Positions 63,786 to 64,000 of a DNA stretch of 64,000 nucleotides are shown in pieces. Each line of letters begins with the position of its first letter. Position 1 is the first letter of the stretch. Where the stretch lies: contig RHPI01003369.1 of assembly GCA_009103225.1 (NCBI GenBank), positions 1,219,345-1,283,344 on the forward strand, in the 5' to 3' direction. The stretch is from Chlorokybus atmophyticus. Its lineage: Eukaryota > Streptophyta > Chlorokybophyceae > Chlorokybales > Chlorokybaceae. The notes under the pieces were generated by a model. That model saw nothing but the letters and a program-made list of their open reading frames with translations. It was not told where the DNA came from and did no database searches. Position numbers and translations under genes: made by a program.

Positions 63786-64000
63786 ATGTCAGCAACATGA
63801 GTGCATATGCATACATTAACTTATCATGTACAGTCTTAAAGATAAGTTCCGCATCATGTTTCACTTTCTCTATGGTATAAGATCTACTTCATGCTGTGCT
63901 AAGTCGTTGCATACGAACCTACTGTACTTACCCATCCCTCAATTGTTATGCTTTACTCACAATCTCACCGGCACTCTATTACATGGCACCCGCACGGAAA
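63786..64000. other. Downstream of paralog 2
   Basis: The window ends in probable 3' untranslated and intergenic sequence; nothing further recognised. Confidence 0.5.

Overview
The window looks like nuclear DNA of a flagellated green alga or close relative. The genes are split by many short GT-AG introns. They include a plastid-type RelA/SpoT homolog with TGS and ACT domains, a plant-type ACR9/ACR10-like ACT-repeat protein, a plastid-type atypical SDR with a transit-peptide-like N-terminus, an axonemal CFAP210/FAP210 homolog, a cyclic-nucleotide-dependent kinase, a PP2C phosphatase and ribosomal protein eL6 with a plant telo-box upstream. Base composition swings between GC-rich coding stretches and AT-rich spacers, and microsatellites are abundant. 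The species cannot be named from the sequence alone.

Layout. 1.7-5.6 kb: RSH (ppGpp synthetase/hydrolase), minus. 7.1-11.0 kb: PKG-like kinase, plus. 15.6-17.0 kb: PP2C phosphatase, plus. 17-22 kb: no convincing gene, but palindromic repeats and a rearranged LTR-retrotransposon nest at 20.3-21.5 kb. 22.3-24.4 kb: ACT-repeat protein, minus. 25.6-27.9 kb: SDR, plus, interrupted by an assembly gap. 28.1-31.8 kb: CFAP210, minus. 32.2-35.2 kb: an unrecognised 450-residue protein, plus. 35.4-36.0 kb: an exact second copy of the SDR first-exon region. 36-39.9 kb: AT-rich spacer. 39.9-41.4 kb: eL6, plus. 42.6-45.2 kb: poly-C tract, TIR-like repeats, a reverse-transcriptase relic, a long AT microsatellite gap and a 43-bp palindrome. 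45.6-53.1 kb: a complete but degenerate Ty3/gypsy chromovirus on the minus strand, with both LTRs, a Met-type primer-binding site, a polypurine tract and an in-frame, intron-like insertion in gag. 55.4-56.3 and 62.9-63.8 kb: two paralogous ninjurin-like membrane protein genes in an older segmental duplication. 58.5-60.8 kb: an exact 2,261-bp second copy of 52,244-54,504.

The genes do not form a pathway or operon; they are independent eukaryotic genes. Signalling (ppGpp, cyclic nucleotide kinase, PP2C, ACT-domain sensing), cilium structure and translation are represented. The most interesting biology is the pair of ninjurin-like genes (the animal family that ruptures plasma membranes), the intron-like insertion with an 11-bp direct repeat inside a retrotransposon gag, and unusual active-site residues in the kinase. 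Several single 'n' characters sit at homopolymers or exactly at the ends of perfect duplications. They mark contig joins, so the perfect duplications may be assembly artefacts.
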